Shown: positions 1 through 5,676, counted from the stretch's first letter. The stretch is DNA of 6,539 nt from UBA5760 sp964649385 (GCA_964649385.1 CAZYRA010000067.1:1-6539); one strand, 5' to 3'. Notes: generated by a model not told the origin, from the sequence alone. A program made the numbers and translations.

Positions 1-49
1 GATCTCCACCGTGACAGGGTGGCATGTTAGGCCGCTACACCACGGGGCC
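1..49 (-). tRNA. tRNA-Asp (anticodon GTC), partial, 3' part beyond the window
   Basis: Read on the minus strand, the sequence starts GGCCCCG (acceptor arm, 49 to 43), then T8 and G9. A D-arm follows with stem GTGT/ACAT and an AGCGGCCTA loop. The anticodon stem CCACC/GGTGG encloses the loop CTGTCAC, so the anticodon is GTC (plus-strand 13-15) and the tRNA reads aspartate codons. The T-arm and the acceptor 3' strand lie left of position 1, so this is truncated by the window and not broken. It is divergent from rpsF and has its own promoter at 69-97. Confidence 0.93.
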
Positions 50-68
50 ACTTAAAGTTACCTGTTAA

Positions 69-97
69 AGTTTATCAATGCCGGCAGGTTGTGTCAA
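69..97 (-). promoter_or_regulatory. Promoter of tRNA-Asp
   Basis: On the minus strand a perfect -35 TTGACA (97-92) is followed by a 17-nt spacer and the -10 TAAACT (74-69). The -10 is preceded by TGA, giving an extended -10 arrangement. Initiation would fall near position 62, about 12 nt before the mature tRNA 5' end at 49. This fits a sigma-70 type stable-RNA promoter. Confidence 0.75.
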
Positions 98-135
98 GGG
101 GCACACTGTGGAAATTAGCTATCGGTTGGTATGTA

Positions 136-165
136 TTGTTTGTCTATCCTGTTGTATGATATAAT
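136..165 (+). promoter_or_regulatory. Promoter of the rpsF-ssb-rpsR operon
   Basis: A perfect -10 TATAAT at 160-165 is preceded by TGA (157-159), so it is an extended -10 element. The best -35 is a weak TTGTTT at 136-141 with an 18-nt spacer, which is typical when the extended -10 carries the recognition. The start of transcription is expected near 172, leaving a leader of only about 20 nt before the rpsF ATG. That leader contains a GGGGA ribosome binding site. Confidence 0.65.
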
Positions 166-191
166 AAATTACTAAATTTTTTGGGGAATAG

Positions 192-530
192 ATGGTAACT
201 AAGAAAGCAGCGGAAAAGGTTTTAGAGACGGAAGACATACCACAGCGCGGCTACGAGTTGGTGCTGGTTATCAACCCGGAGATTGTCGATGAGCAGTTAG
301 AGGCCAAGGTTGATGATGTAAGCAGGTTTATCACGGAAAGAGGTGGCGTCATTTCCTCTGTGGAACAGTGGGGTAAGCGGAAGCTGGCCTATCCGATAGG
401 ACGCTTCGCGGAGGGTAATTATGTGCTGAGCAAGTTTGAATTTAAGCCGGCGTTGTGCAAGCAATTGGAAACCAGCTTGCAGATTTCAGAGGATGTGCTG
501 AGGTACCTGTTGATAAGATCGGATGATTGA
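192..530 (+). CDS. rpsF: 30S ribosomal protein bS6
   Basis: bS6 is a small-subunit protein that binds the central domain of 16S rRNA as a partner of bS18, on the platform of the 30S particle. The 112-residue product has the family pattern: the first beta strand YELVLVINP (about residues 21-29), the central GGVISSVEQWGKRKLAYPIGR segment in two parts (about 51-71), then GNYVLSKFEF and a C-terminal helix ending in EDVLRYLLIR. About 18 charged residues (KKAAEKVLETED) precede the usual start of the fold, a modest N-terminal extension. The ATG at 192 follows a GGGGA ribosome binding site. It is the first gene of the operon, with ssb 56 nt downstream and rpsR after that, the standard bacterial order. 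The identification is secure. Confidence 0.97.
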   Translation: MVTKKAAEKVLETEDIPQRGYELVLVINPEIVDEQLEAKVDDVSRFITERGGVISSVEQWGKRKLAYPIGRFAEGNYVLSKFEFKPALCKQLETSLQISEDVLRYLLIRSDD

Positions 531-586
531 ATAATGAGTAAAGACTGTACTTGAAGGACCTGGAGAGAATAAGGAGTATTGGGGCG

Positions 587-997
587 ATGGCAAGCGTAAA
601 CAAAATGATAATCATTGGTAATCTTGGCAGTGAACCCGAGATGCGCTTTACCCCGAACGGCAATCCGGTAACTTCATTTCGTGTCGCGACTAATTGGAGT
701 TATACTACCAGTCAAGGTGAGCGCAGGGAGGAGACAGAGTGGTTTACTGTGGTTGCCTGGAAAAAATTAGCTGAGCAGTGCAACCAGTTTTTAACCAAAG
801 GGAAGCTCATCTATGCTGAGGGAAGGCTACGAACACACACCTGGGATGGTCAGGATGGCGAAAAGCGTTCTCGCAATGAAATTGTGGCTGACCGTGTAAC
901 ATTCCTGCCCAATGTGGCAGCGGCCTCTTCTCCCGAAGAAGTGGTGGGTGAAGTTGAAGGCAATGATTTGAGCCCGGAAGATATCCCGTTTCAGTAA
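587..997 (+). CDS. ssb: Single-stranded DNA-binding protein
   Basis: SSB coats single-stranded DNA during replication, repair and recombination and recruits partner proteins through its acidic C-terminal tip. The 136-residue product begins MASVNKMIIIGNLG, followed by the OB-fold signatures PEMRFTPNGNPVTSFRVATN, EETEWFTVVAWKKLAEQ, GKLIYAEGRL and VADRVTFLP. A frame extends upstream to a TTG at 551, but the ATG at 587 matches the usual family start and has an AAGGAG ribosome binding site at 571-576 with a 10-nt spacer. The linker after the OB fold is very short (about 28 residues; E. coli SSB has a much longer one). The tip reads PEDIPFQ: the usual ending is DDDIPF with phenylalanine last, whereas here a glutamine follows it. 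The gene lies between rpsF and rpsR, as usual. Confidence 0.96.
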   Translation: MASVNKMIIIGNLGSEPEMRFTPNGNPVTSFRVATNWSYTTSQGERREETEWFTVVAWKKLAEQCNQFLTKGKLIYAEGRLRTHTWDGQDGEKRSRNEIVADRVTFLPNVAAASSPEEVVGEVEGNDLSPEDIPFQ

Positions 998-1026
998 AAA
1001 TATAATAGTTAGTGAGGGATTTGCAG

Positions 1027-1332
1027 GTGGTGGTCGGACGACAATTTAATAGATTTAATAGTGGTACGAAGAGAAAGTGGAGTGGGTCAAGATATGCACC
1101 CAAGCGGAAGGTCTGTTCGTTCTGTGTTGCTAAGGCTAAAACAGTCGACTATAAGAACCCATTAAAGCTGCAGCAATTCATTACCGACAGAGGTAAGATT
1201 ACGCCGCGACGCAAGACCGGTGTTTGTGCCAGGCACCAGCGGATTCTGGCAATAGCCATTAAGAGAGCGAGACACCTGGCCCTGCTGCCATATGTACCAG
1301 CCCATCTTTATCAGGTGTCAAGTCAGGCATAG
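1027..1332 (+). CDS. rpsR: 30S ribosomal protein bS18, zinc-binding (C+) form
   Basis: bS18 pairs with bS6 on the 30S platform. The core is present: YKNPLKLQQFITDRGKI, PRRKTGVCARHQR and a basic helix AIAIKRARHLALLPY (about residues 42-95). Two cysteines in VCSFC (30 and 33) plus CARH (Cys67, His70) form a likely zinc site, which defines the C+ paralogue form of this protein. The frame opens at GTG 1012, but no ribosome binding site precedes it. A GAGG at 1014-1017 lies 9 nt before the GTG at 1027, so I prefer 1027 (101 residues); GTG 1030 is also possible. It is the last gene of the operon and is followed by two hairpins. No rplI follows. Confidence 0.93.
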   Translation: MVVGRQFNRFNSGTKRKWSGSRYAPKRKVCSFCVAKAKTVDYKNPLKLQQFITDRGKITPRRKTGVCARHQRILAIAIKRARHLALLPYVPAHLYQVSSQA

Positions 1333-1362
1333 CTCGCTTGGCCATGTCGGTAAGAAGGATAC

Positions 1363-1383
1363 CTGGCTGTTAGCTTCAGCCAG
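1363..1383 (+). other. Hairpin downstream of rpsR
   Basis: CTGGCTG (1363-1369) and CAGCCAG (1377-1383) form a perfect 7-bp stem with a 7-nt loop, 30 nt after the rpsR stop. There is no T-run behind it, so it is not a classical terminator alone. It may protect the 3' end of the mRNA or act together with the second hairpin at 1413-1440. Confidence 0.5.
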
Positions 1384-1412
1384 CAGGTGACTGTAGAATA
1401 GCTGTTCTCTGT

Positions 1413-1440
1413 GCCCCTTTTCTTTTGTTAAGAGAGGGGC
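1413..1440 (+). terminator. Possible terminator of the rpsF-ssb-rpsR operon
   Basis: GCCCC at 1413-1417 pairs with GGGGC at 1436-1440. Inside, TTTTCTT pairs with AAGAGA (one bulged T, one G-T pair), giving about 11 bp around a TTGTT loop. The sequence after the stem (ATTGTCTATC) is only moderately T-rich, so termination may be leaky or factor-dependent. Its position between rpsR and the mobA promoter supports the assignment. Confidence 0.45.
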
Positions 1441-1455
1441 ATTGTCTATCCCCCC

Positions 1456-1473
1456 GATTGGTATACGCCAATC
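1456..1473. repeat. Inverted repeat upstream of the mobA promoter
   Basis: GATTGG (1456-1461) and CCAATC (1468-1473) are exact inverted repeats around TATACG, centred about 15 nt upstream of the TTGACT element. The dyad could be an operator for a dimeric regulator or a small RNA hairpin at the end of the rpsR transcript. Nothing in the sequence decides between these. Confidence 0.35.
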
Positions 1474-1487
1474 CTGCTTAAGGGCTA

Positions 1488-1517
1488 TTGACTGCCATGG
1501 TAGAATAGATATATAAG
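1488..1517 (+). promoter_or_regulatory. Promoter region of the mobA-moeA-DUF362 unit
   Basis: Two overlapping readings exist. TGGTAGAAT at 1498-1506 is an extended -10 element with a poor -35; it would start the mRNA near 1513 and keep the AAGGA ribosome binding site in the transcript. Alternatively TTGACT (1488-1493), an 18-nt spacer and TATAAG (1512-1517) form a good pair, but the transcript would then start near 1524 and lose AAGGA. I favour the first because it retains the ribosome binding site. Confidence 0.5.
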
Positions 1518-1545
1518 GAAAGGTGAGACTTAAAAGTCTACTTTG
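1515..1545 (+). promoter_or_regulatory. Ribosome binding site, palindrome and TTG start of mobA
   Basis: AAGGAAAGGTG (1515-1525) is the only purine-rich ribosome binding site near mobA, but it ends 17 nt before the TTG start at 1543. The gap holds a perfect 14-nt palindrome, AGACTT-AA-AAGTCT (1526-1539), which can fold as a 5-bp stem with a TAAA tetraloop. If folded, it brings AAGGA to about 8 nt from the start, a normal spacing. The reading frame has a TAA at 1531-1533, so no start further upstream is possible. Confidence 0.45.
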
Positions 1546-2169
1546 GATATAGGTGGTATTGTTCTTGCCGGTGGTAAGGGCATGCGTTTGAGAGAGAATA
1601 AGGCGCTGGAGATTATCGGCAAGCGGACTTTACTTGAGCAGGTAGTGTTCCGGCTCAGTCTGCTGGATAGCGATATTCCCATCGTTATTGCTTCTGGGTG
1701 TTGTTACCCACAGCTTGCCGGTTATCCGAGGTTGAGAATAGCAGGTGATATTTATCCCGGTAAGGGCCCCCTGAGTGGTATTTATACCGGTCTAAAATCA
1801 TCAGATTCATTCTATAATCTGGTTGTGGCTTGCGATATGCCCTTTTTGAATCGAGACTTATTGCTCTATATGATAGAGGCTGCTACCGGCTTCGACCTGG
1901 TGATACCCCGCCTGGGTAACCTGATCGAACCGCTTCATGCTGTTTATACAAAGGACTGCCTGGTCCCGATAGAACGCTTGCTTGAGAAGGATAGCTTAAG
2001 CGTTCGGGGGCTTTTCCCGATGGTCAGGGTAAGGTATGTCGAGGCTGAGGAGATTGAGCGGTTTGACCCTGAGCACCTGAGTTTTTTCAATATCAATACC
2101 GGGGCAGACCTGGAGAGGGCGAGAGGGCTTATCGAGAGGTTTGGGGGGATGAGTTATGATAAGTGTTGA
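1543..2169 (+). CDS. mobA: Molybdenum cofactor guanylyltransferase
   Basis: MobA transfers GMP from GTP to molybdenum-molybdopterin to give the guanine dinucleotide cofactor in the cytoplasm. The 208-residue product has the nucleotidyltransferase signatures in order: VLAGGKGMRLRENKA (7-21, with Lys20 at the conserved lysine position), GPLSGI (75-80), VVACDMPFL (94-102, Asp98 being the expected magnesium ligand), EPLHAVY (129-135) and FFNINTGADL (181-190). The usual SxRMG in the first motif is replaced by GMRLR, so a related nucleotidyltransferase cannot be fully excluded, but the moeA neighbour supports MobA. The start is TTG; it is the only start codon between the in-frame stop and the first motif. 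The last 14 nt overlap moeA, implying translational coupling. Length is normal for the family. Confidence 0.9.
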   Translation: MDIGGIVLAGGKGMRLRENKALEIIGKRTLLEQVVFRLSLLDSDIPIVIASGCCYPQLAGYPRLRIAGDIYPGKGPLSGIYTGLKSSDSFYNLVVACDMPFLNRDLLLYMIEAATGFDLVIPRLGNLIEPLHAVYTKDCLVPIERLLEKDSLSVRGLFPMVRVRYVEAEEIERFDPEHLSFFNINTGADLERARGLIERFGGMSYDKC

Positions 2170-3412
2170 AGAGGCACTGGATAAAGTCCTTGGTTATGTC
2201 AGTGTTCTAGGGGAGGAGGAAAAGCCTATTCTGGACTGCCCGGGGCAGGTCCTGGCCGAGGATATTTATTCTAGTATTGACATTCCGCCGCTGGATAACT
2301 CGGCTATGGATGGTTATGCCATCAGGGCTGAGGATAGCAAAGGGACCAGCGAAAAAACGCCGCGGTTTTTGCGTGTCATTGATACAGTGGCAGCCGGCAC
2401 CATTTCCGGGTGCAGACTGGAGAGGGACACGGCTATCCGTATTATGACGGGGGCCCCGGTGCCCAAAGGCGCTGACAGTATCGTCAGGTTCGAGGATACC
2501 GATGAGGCCTCACGAGTTGGGCCTGTTGCTGAGATAGGTATTCTTAAAGAGGTGGGGGCTGGATTTGATATTCGCCGGGCGGGTGAGGATGTTTCCCAGG
2601 GGGCAAAGGTATTAAGCAAGGGGCAGGTAATCAGACCATCGGAGGTTGGTGTCCTGGCTTCCCTGGGGTGGGGTACGGTCAAGGTCATCCGCCGCCCCGA
2701 GGTGGCCATTCTAGCCACCGGGGATGAACTGGTGGGTGTTGGTAAACCCCTGCCTGCCGGTAGGATATACAACAGCAATAGTTATAGTCTGGCGGCTCTG
2801 GTACGGCGTTATGGCGGCATTCCGAAGATGCTGGGCATAGCTCGTGACAATGAAGACTCGGTGGTTGCCAGCCTCCACAGTGCGCTGGACGCCGATATGC
2901 TGATAACCAGTGGTGGTGTCTCTATGGGGGACTATGACGTCATCAAGGACGTCTTAGCTAAACAGGGTGAGATTGCCTTCTGGACAGTCCGAATGAAGCC
3001 GGGGAAACCTCTTGCCTTTGGTATAATTAATGGGGTTAATGATGCCGGCACAGTGACAAAAATACCGCACCTTGGCCTGCCGGGTAATCCGGTCAGTTCT
3101 ATGGTTACCTTTGAGCTATTTGTACGCCCTGCTATCCTGAAGATGATGGACAGGAAGGATTTGGTCAAACCCAGTGTTAAAGCGGTGATAAGGGATTCCG
3201 TGGTTAATAATGATGGGCGGCGTATCTTTGCCCGGGTTGTGGTAGAAGAGCGTAATGGTCAATACTTCGCTAATCTAACCGGCCCTCAGGGTTCGGGGAT
3301 TCTGAGCTCAATGAGCCTGGCCAATGGCCTGGCGGTTATTCCTGAGGATAGGACGGGGGTGGCGGCGGGGGATACCGTCCAGGTGATGATGCTGGACTGG
3401 GGGAGGGAGTAA
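2156..3412 (+). CDS. moeA: Molybdopterin molybdenumtransferase MoeA
   Basis: MoeA inserts molybdenum into adenylylated molybdopterin to form the active cofactor. The 418-residue product is full length. Visible signatures are PPLDNSAMDGYA (44-55, with Asp52), MTGAPVPKGADSIV, GEDVSQGAKVLSKGQ, VAILATGDELV (Glu near residue 188), GRIYNSNS, ITSGGVSMGDYDVIK (about 251-264, the MoCF-like binding domain), VRMKPGKPLAFG and LGLPGNPVSS (about 306-314), followed by the C-terminal beta domain. Residues expected for catalysis and molybdopterin binding are present. The ATG at 2156 follows a GGGGGGA purine run inside mobA. The next gene starts 3 nt after the stop. A close relative with a tungsten preference is equally possible from sequence alone. 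Confidence 0.96.
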   Translation: MISVEEALDKVLGYVSVLGEEEKPILDCPGQVLAEDIYSSIDIPPLDNSAMDGYAIRAEDSKGTSEKTPRFLRVIDTVAAGTISGCRLERDTAIRIMTGAPVPKGADSIVRFEDTDEASRVGPVAEIGILKEVGAGFDIRRAGEDVSQGAKVLSKGQVIRPSEVGVLASLGWGTVKVIRRPEVAILATGDELVGVGKPLPAGRIYNSNSYSLAALVRRYGGIPKMLGIARDNEDSVVASLHSALDADMLITSGGVSMGDYDVIKDVLAKQGEIAFWTVRMKPGKPLAFGIINGVNDAGTVTKIPHLGLPGNPVSSMVTFELFVRPAILKMMDRKDLVKPSVKAVIRDSVVNNDGRRIFARVVVEERNGQYFANLTGPQGSGILSSMSLANGLAVIPEDRTGVAAGDTVQVMMLDWGRE

Positions 3413-3415
3413 GGT

Positions 3416-4147
3416 TTGATAGTTAAGGGCTCTGAATTTGTTTTTGAACCACCGCCAGTGGTATCCAGGGCGAGGCGTGTCTTGATTAAACCCAGCGCCA
3501 GCTATTCGCTGCCATATCCGGTAACCACCAGCCGGGAGATACTATCAGTGATAATAGAGGGCATCAGACGGGTTAGCGAGGCCGATATTCTTCTGCTCGA
3601 AGGTCTGCCTGGAGGGGCAGCGGTCAAGCCAGTATATCATGACCTGGGCTATGATTTTCCCCGTGTAATAATGCTGGACGTCAAGGACTGTGTCTGGGTG
3701 GAGGTGGACAATCCTCTGCCTAAGCCTCTGGCGGTGCCGACCTTCTGGATACCCAATGTTATCCTGTCCAGCGATTACCTGATAACGGTTGCCCCACTCA
3801 GGGTTGCCCAGGAAGGCGGTAGGCTTAGCCTGGCAAACCTACTTTCACTACTGCCCAGCACCAAGTATGGCGGTAGAGAGTGGGATGGCTGGCCGGATCT
3901 GTATGGCCTGGGAATAGACAGGGTGTTGGCTGACCTCTATTTTACCTTACCCTTCGACCTGGGTATTATCGAGGCCAGGCAGAAGTTTGTCAGCGGGGAT
4001 GACCCCACTAGAGGTGAGGCCGAGGACTTCGGCAAGATATTTGTTGGTGAGCCTTATGAGGTTGATGTTGAGGCCTCTGAGTTACTCGGGCTCAGGACAG
4101 AATACCTCGATTTGATTAAATTGGCTAAGGTGGTGTTTGAATCCTAA
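3416..4147 (+). CDS. DUF362-like protein in the molybdenum cofactor operon
   Basis: The 243-residue product has the layout of DUF362 proteins: ARRVLIKPSASYSLPYPVT (about 19-37), a helix with ADILLLEG (about 56-63), LGYDFPRVIMLDVKD, SSDYLITVAPLRV followed by SLANLLSLLP (about 117-147), and LGIIEARQKFVSGDDP near the C-terminal third. No cysteine pairs for an iron-sulfur cluster and no membrane segment are visible, so it is probably a soluble protein of the short, ferredoxin-free type. The biochemical function is unknown. The start is TTG at 3416, 6 nt after a GGGAGGGAG ribosome binding site lying in the end of moeA. The 3-nt gap to moeA suggests co-translation and perhaps a role linked to molybdoenzymes, which is inference. 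It converges on the acylphosphatase gene 10 nt away. Confidence 0.7.
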   Translation: MIVKGSEFVFEPPPVVSRARRVLIKPSASYSLPYPVTTSREILSVIIEGIRRVSEADILLLEGLPGGAAVKPVYHDLGYDFPRVIMLDVKDCVWVEVDNPLPKPLAVPTFWIPNVILSSDYLITVAPLRVAQEGGRLSLANLLSLLPSTKYGGREWDGWPDLYGLGIDRVLADLYFTLPFDLGIIEARQKFVSGDDPTRGEAEDFGKIFVGEPYEVDVEASELLGLRTEYLDLIKLAKVVFES

Positions 4148-4157
4148 AGACATCTTA

Positions 4158-4445
4158 CTAATACTCGATACTAAAGCTGGAGTGGCCCCCGGTATAGGCT
4201 GACCATCTGGTGACTACCTCAGTTACTCTTGCTGCTGGCGGTCCCGTTTCAAGGTGGCTGATGAGTTCCTCCACCTGATTTCTTTCCCCTTCCGCTTTGA
4301 CTTCTACTGCTGTCTCCCAGGGCAGATTACGCACATAGCCGGTCAGGCCCAGTTCTACTGCCCACCTTAAGGTAAAGTCACGAAAGAAGACACCCTGGAC
4401 ATGGCCATATACGGTTACCTGAACCGAGGCTAAATCACTAACCAT
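4158..4445 (-). CDS. acyP: Acylphosphatase
   Basis: Acylphosphatase hydrolyses the carboxyl-phosphate bond of acylphosphates such as acetyl phosphate or carbamoyl phosphate. The 95-residue product is normal length. It shows VTVYGHVQGVFFRDFT (10-25, with the phosphate-binding Arg22) and GYVRNLP (36-42, with catalytic Asn40), then EVKAEG and a C-terminal strand ending FSIEY. The turn after Asn40 reads LPWETAVE where DG is common, a minor variation. The ATG at 4445 follows an AGGGTGAAGGG purine stretch. It lies downstream of a 47-residue charged ORF, with 95 nt between. The 3' end faces the DUF362-like gene and no terminator hairpin is visible between them. Confidence 0.93.
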   Translation of the reverse strand: MVSDLASVQVTVYGHVQGVFFRDFTLRWAVELGLTGYVRNLPWETAVEVKAEGERNQVEELISHLETGPPAARVTEVVTRWSAYTGGHSSFSIEY

Positions 4446-4540
4446 TTACCCTTCACCCTGGGATGGACTCCGGGAAACCCACTGCTCAGGGGGTATGCAG
4501 GTTAGCTTGGCCGATATGCTGGTTATGGAATCTATCCCTG

Positions 4541-4684
4541 CTATTCTTTTGTCTCCTCCCTCTTTCTCTTCTTGATTACTTCCACTGCCGTTGAGGTCGG
4601 CATTACTTCTGTATCAGCCAGTATCTTCCTGGTCTCCTTCTTGGTTTTTTTCGGTTCTCTATGCCGGATATCACGTTTTCCCAT
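4541..4684 (-). CDS. Small highly charged protein, 47 residues, unknown function
   Basis: This short open frame reads MGKRDIRHREPKKTKKET at its N-terminus, then a less charged middle (ILADTEVMPTSTAVEVIK) and a Lys/Arg/Glu-rich end, KKRKREETKE. The frame is intact from ATG 4684 to a TAG. AGGGG lies about 7 nt upstream of the ATG and a promoter-like pair sits at 4714-4742. The composition is typical of small basic, probably nucleic-acid- or ribosome-associated proteins, but no known domain is recognised. I recall similar short KKPKK proteins in Dehalococcoidia, which is memory and not a search result. It lies between rnc and the acylphosphatase gene on the same strand, so it may share their transcript. 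Confidence 0.65.
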   Translation of the reverse strand: MGKRDIRHREPKKTKKETRKILADTEVMPTSTAVEVIKKRKREETKE

Positions 4685-4713
4685 AACAGCACCCCTGTTT
4701 GAATATTCGTCTG

Positions 4714-4742
4714 GATATACTCTCTACATTGAAGTTTAGCAA
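4714..4742 (-). promoter_or_regulatory. Possible promoter of the 47-residue ORF and acyP
   Basis: On the minus strand TTGCTA (4742-4737), a 17-nt spacer and TATATC (4719-4714) match the -35 and -10 consensus at four of six bases each. Initiation near 4707 would leave a leader of about 23 nt containing the AGGGG ribosome binding site. Spacing is ideal but the hexamers are moderate. Confidence 0.35.
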
Positions 4743-4780
4743 AGGGAGGCTATCGTGTAAAGTGGGTGGGTTTGCCCGGA

Positions 4781-5491
4781 CTAAGTACAGGGTGGGGGCG
4801 GTTGACTGAGAAATCCCTCAAGCGCGGAACGGGCTGCCTCGGTCTCGGCCAGCTTCTTGCTTCTGCCGGTACCCTTGCTCAGGATAGTGTCACCGCTTCG
4901 CACCTCGACGGTGAAGATTCGGTTGTGGGCCGGTCCCTCTGTCCTGGTGACGTAGTAGGCAAGCGCCTCGTCTCTTCTTGCCTGGACGAATTCCTGAAGC
5001 CGTGACTTATAGTTGGTCTCAGTGCCCTGGCTAACCGCTCTACGCAGCTCTGACTGAAACAGCCTCAGGGTACACTTCCGGGCGGTAACAAAACCCTGGT
5101 CAAGGAAGATAGCCGCTATTATTGCTTCCAAGGCTCCGGCGAGGTTGGTTGTCTTGTCTCTCCCCCCGTTTGTCTCCTCACCCTTTCCCAGATAGAGGTA
5201 GTCACCAAGCCGGATAGCTCTGGCTACCCGTGCCAGGGTGTCGCCGCGAACCAGTGCGGCACGAAGGTTGGTCATCTCGCCTTCGCTGGCGTCGGGGATG
5301 TCCTGGTACAACTCCTCAGCGATTACCAGCCCCAGTATGGCATCGCCAAGAAATTCCGGTCTCTCGTTAGATTGGGGCACCTGTGTGGGGTTTTCATTGA
5401 CAAATGAACTGTGGACCAGCGCCTGCTCAAGAAGCAGAGCGTCATTAAAGGAAACACCCAGGGTTTTCTCCAGAGCAGCCCTGTCAGCCAA
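4781..5491 (-). CDS. rnc: Ribonuclease III
   Basis: RNase III cleaves double-stranded RNA and matures rRNA precursors. The 236-residue product has the catalytic domain first (about 1-150) and a double-stranded RNA-binding domain after it (about 160-230, NYKSRLQEFVQ ... GRSKKLAETEAARSAL). The signature reads NERPEFLGDAIL (42-53), with Glu46 and Asp50 at the metal-binding positions and proline where leucine is usual. The second metal site reads NLAGALEAIIAAIFLD (116-131): Glu122 is kept, but Gly119 occupies the position of E. coli Asp114. The start is TTG at 5491, preceded by GAGGGTGG; a TGA lies 33 nt upstream in frame and no ATG intervenes. Downstream on the same strand are the 47-residue ORF and acyP. 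Confidence 0.95.
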   Translation of the reverse strand: MADRAALEKTLGVSFNDALLLEQALVHSSFVNENPTQVPQSNERPEFLGDAILGLVIAEELYQDIPDASEGEMTNLRAALVRGDTLARVARAIRLGDYLYLGKGEETNGGRDKTTNLAGALEAIIAAIFLDQGFVTARKCTLRLFQSELRRAVSQGTETNYKSRLQEFVQARRDEALAYYVTRTEGPAHNRIFTVEVRSGDTILSKGTGRSKKLAETEAARSALEGFLSQPPPPCT

Positions 5492-5520
5492 AATACCACC
5501 CTCTTTCTTAATCAGTTTGT

Positions 5521-5676
5521 TTACTCAGCATAAAGAGAAACGGCCGTTATGTCCAATGAGCTCTCCATACCGATGGCTCCCATCAATCCCATTTTAGCCT
5601 CCGCGGCTACCTTGCTCCCCCATTTCAATGACTGTACGTTTCTTTCCCTACAGAAAAAAGAAAAGGTAGAAAGCAT
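5521..5676 (-). CDS. Doubtful short ORF upstream of rnc
   Basis: An open frame of 51 codons from ATG 5676 ends in TAA 30 nt before the rnc start. An internal ATG at 5592 has a textbook GGAGG ribosome binding site (5602-5598) with a 5-nt spacer, so the real product may be only 23 residues, MGLMGAIGMESS onward, ending in SLYAE. The peptide is mildly hydrophobic and resembles nothing I know. It could be a leader peptide coupled to rnc, the remnant of a longer gene, or chance. The longer version overlaps the end of the 40-residue membrane ORF in another frame, which argues for the shorter start. Confidence 0.25.
   Translation of the reverse strand: MLSTFSFFCRERNVQSLKWGSKVAAEAKMGLMGAIGMESSLDITAVSLYAE

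Noticed and set aside
534..554. Six-codon ATG frame in the rpsF-ssb gap
   Set aside because: Too short to support; no ribosome binding site of its own.
551..586. TTG start extending SSB by 12 residues
   Set aside because: The family begins at MASVNK, and AAGGAG is placed for the ATG at 587, inside the putative extension.
1333..1542. Molybdenum cofactor riboswitch upstream of mobA
   Set aside because: Only simple hairpins are seen, and the likely transcription start near 1513 leaves about 30 nt of leader, too short for that riboswitch.
2314..2778. 154-codon minus-strand frame inside moeA
   Set aside because: Shadow of moeA; composition is skewed and no promoter or ribosome binding site is seen.
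5238..5597. 119-codon plus-strand frame antisense to the 5' part of rnc
   Set aside because: Low-complexity Ser/Arg/Ala-rich product typical of the reverse strand of a real gene; rnc is certain by its motifs.
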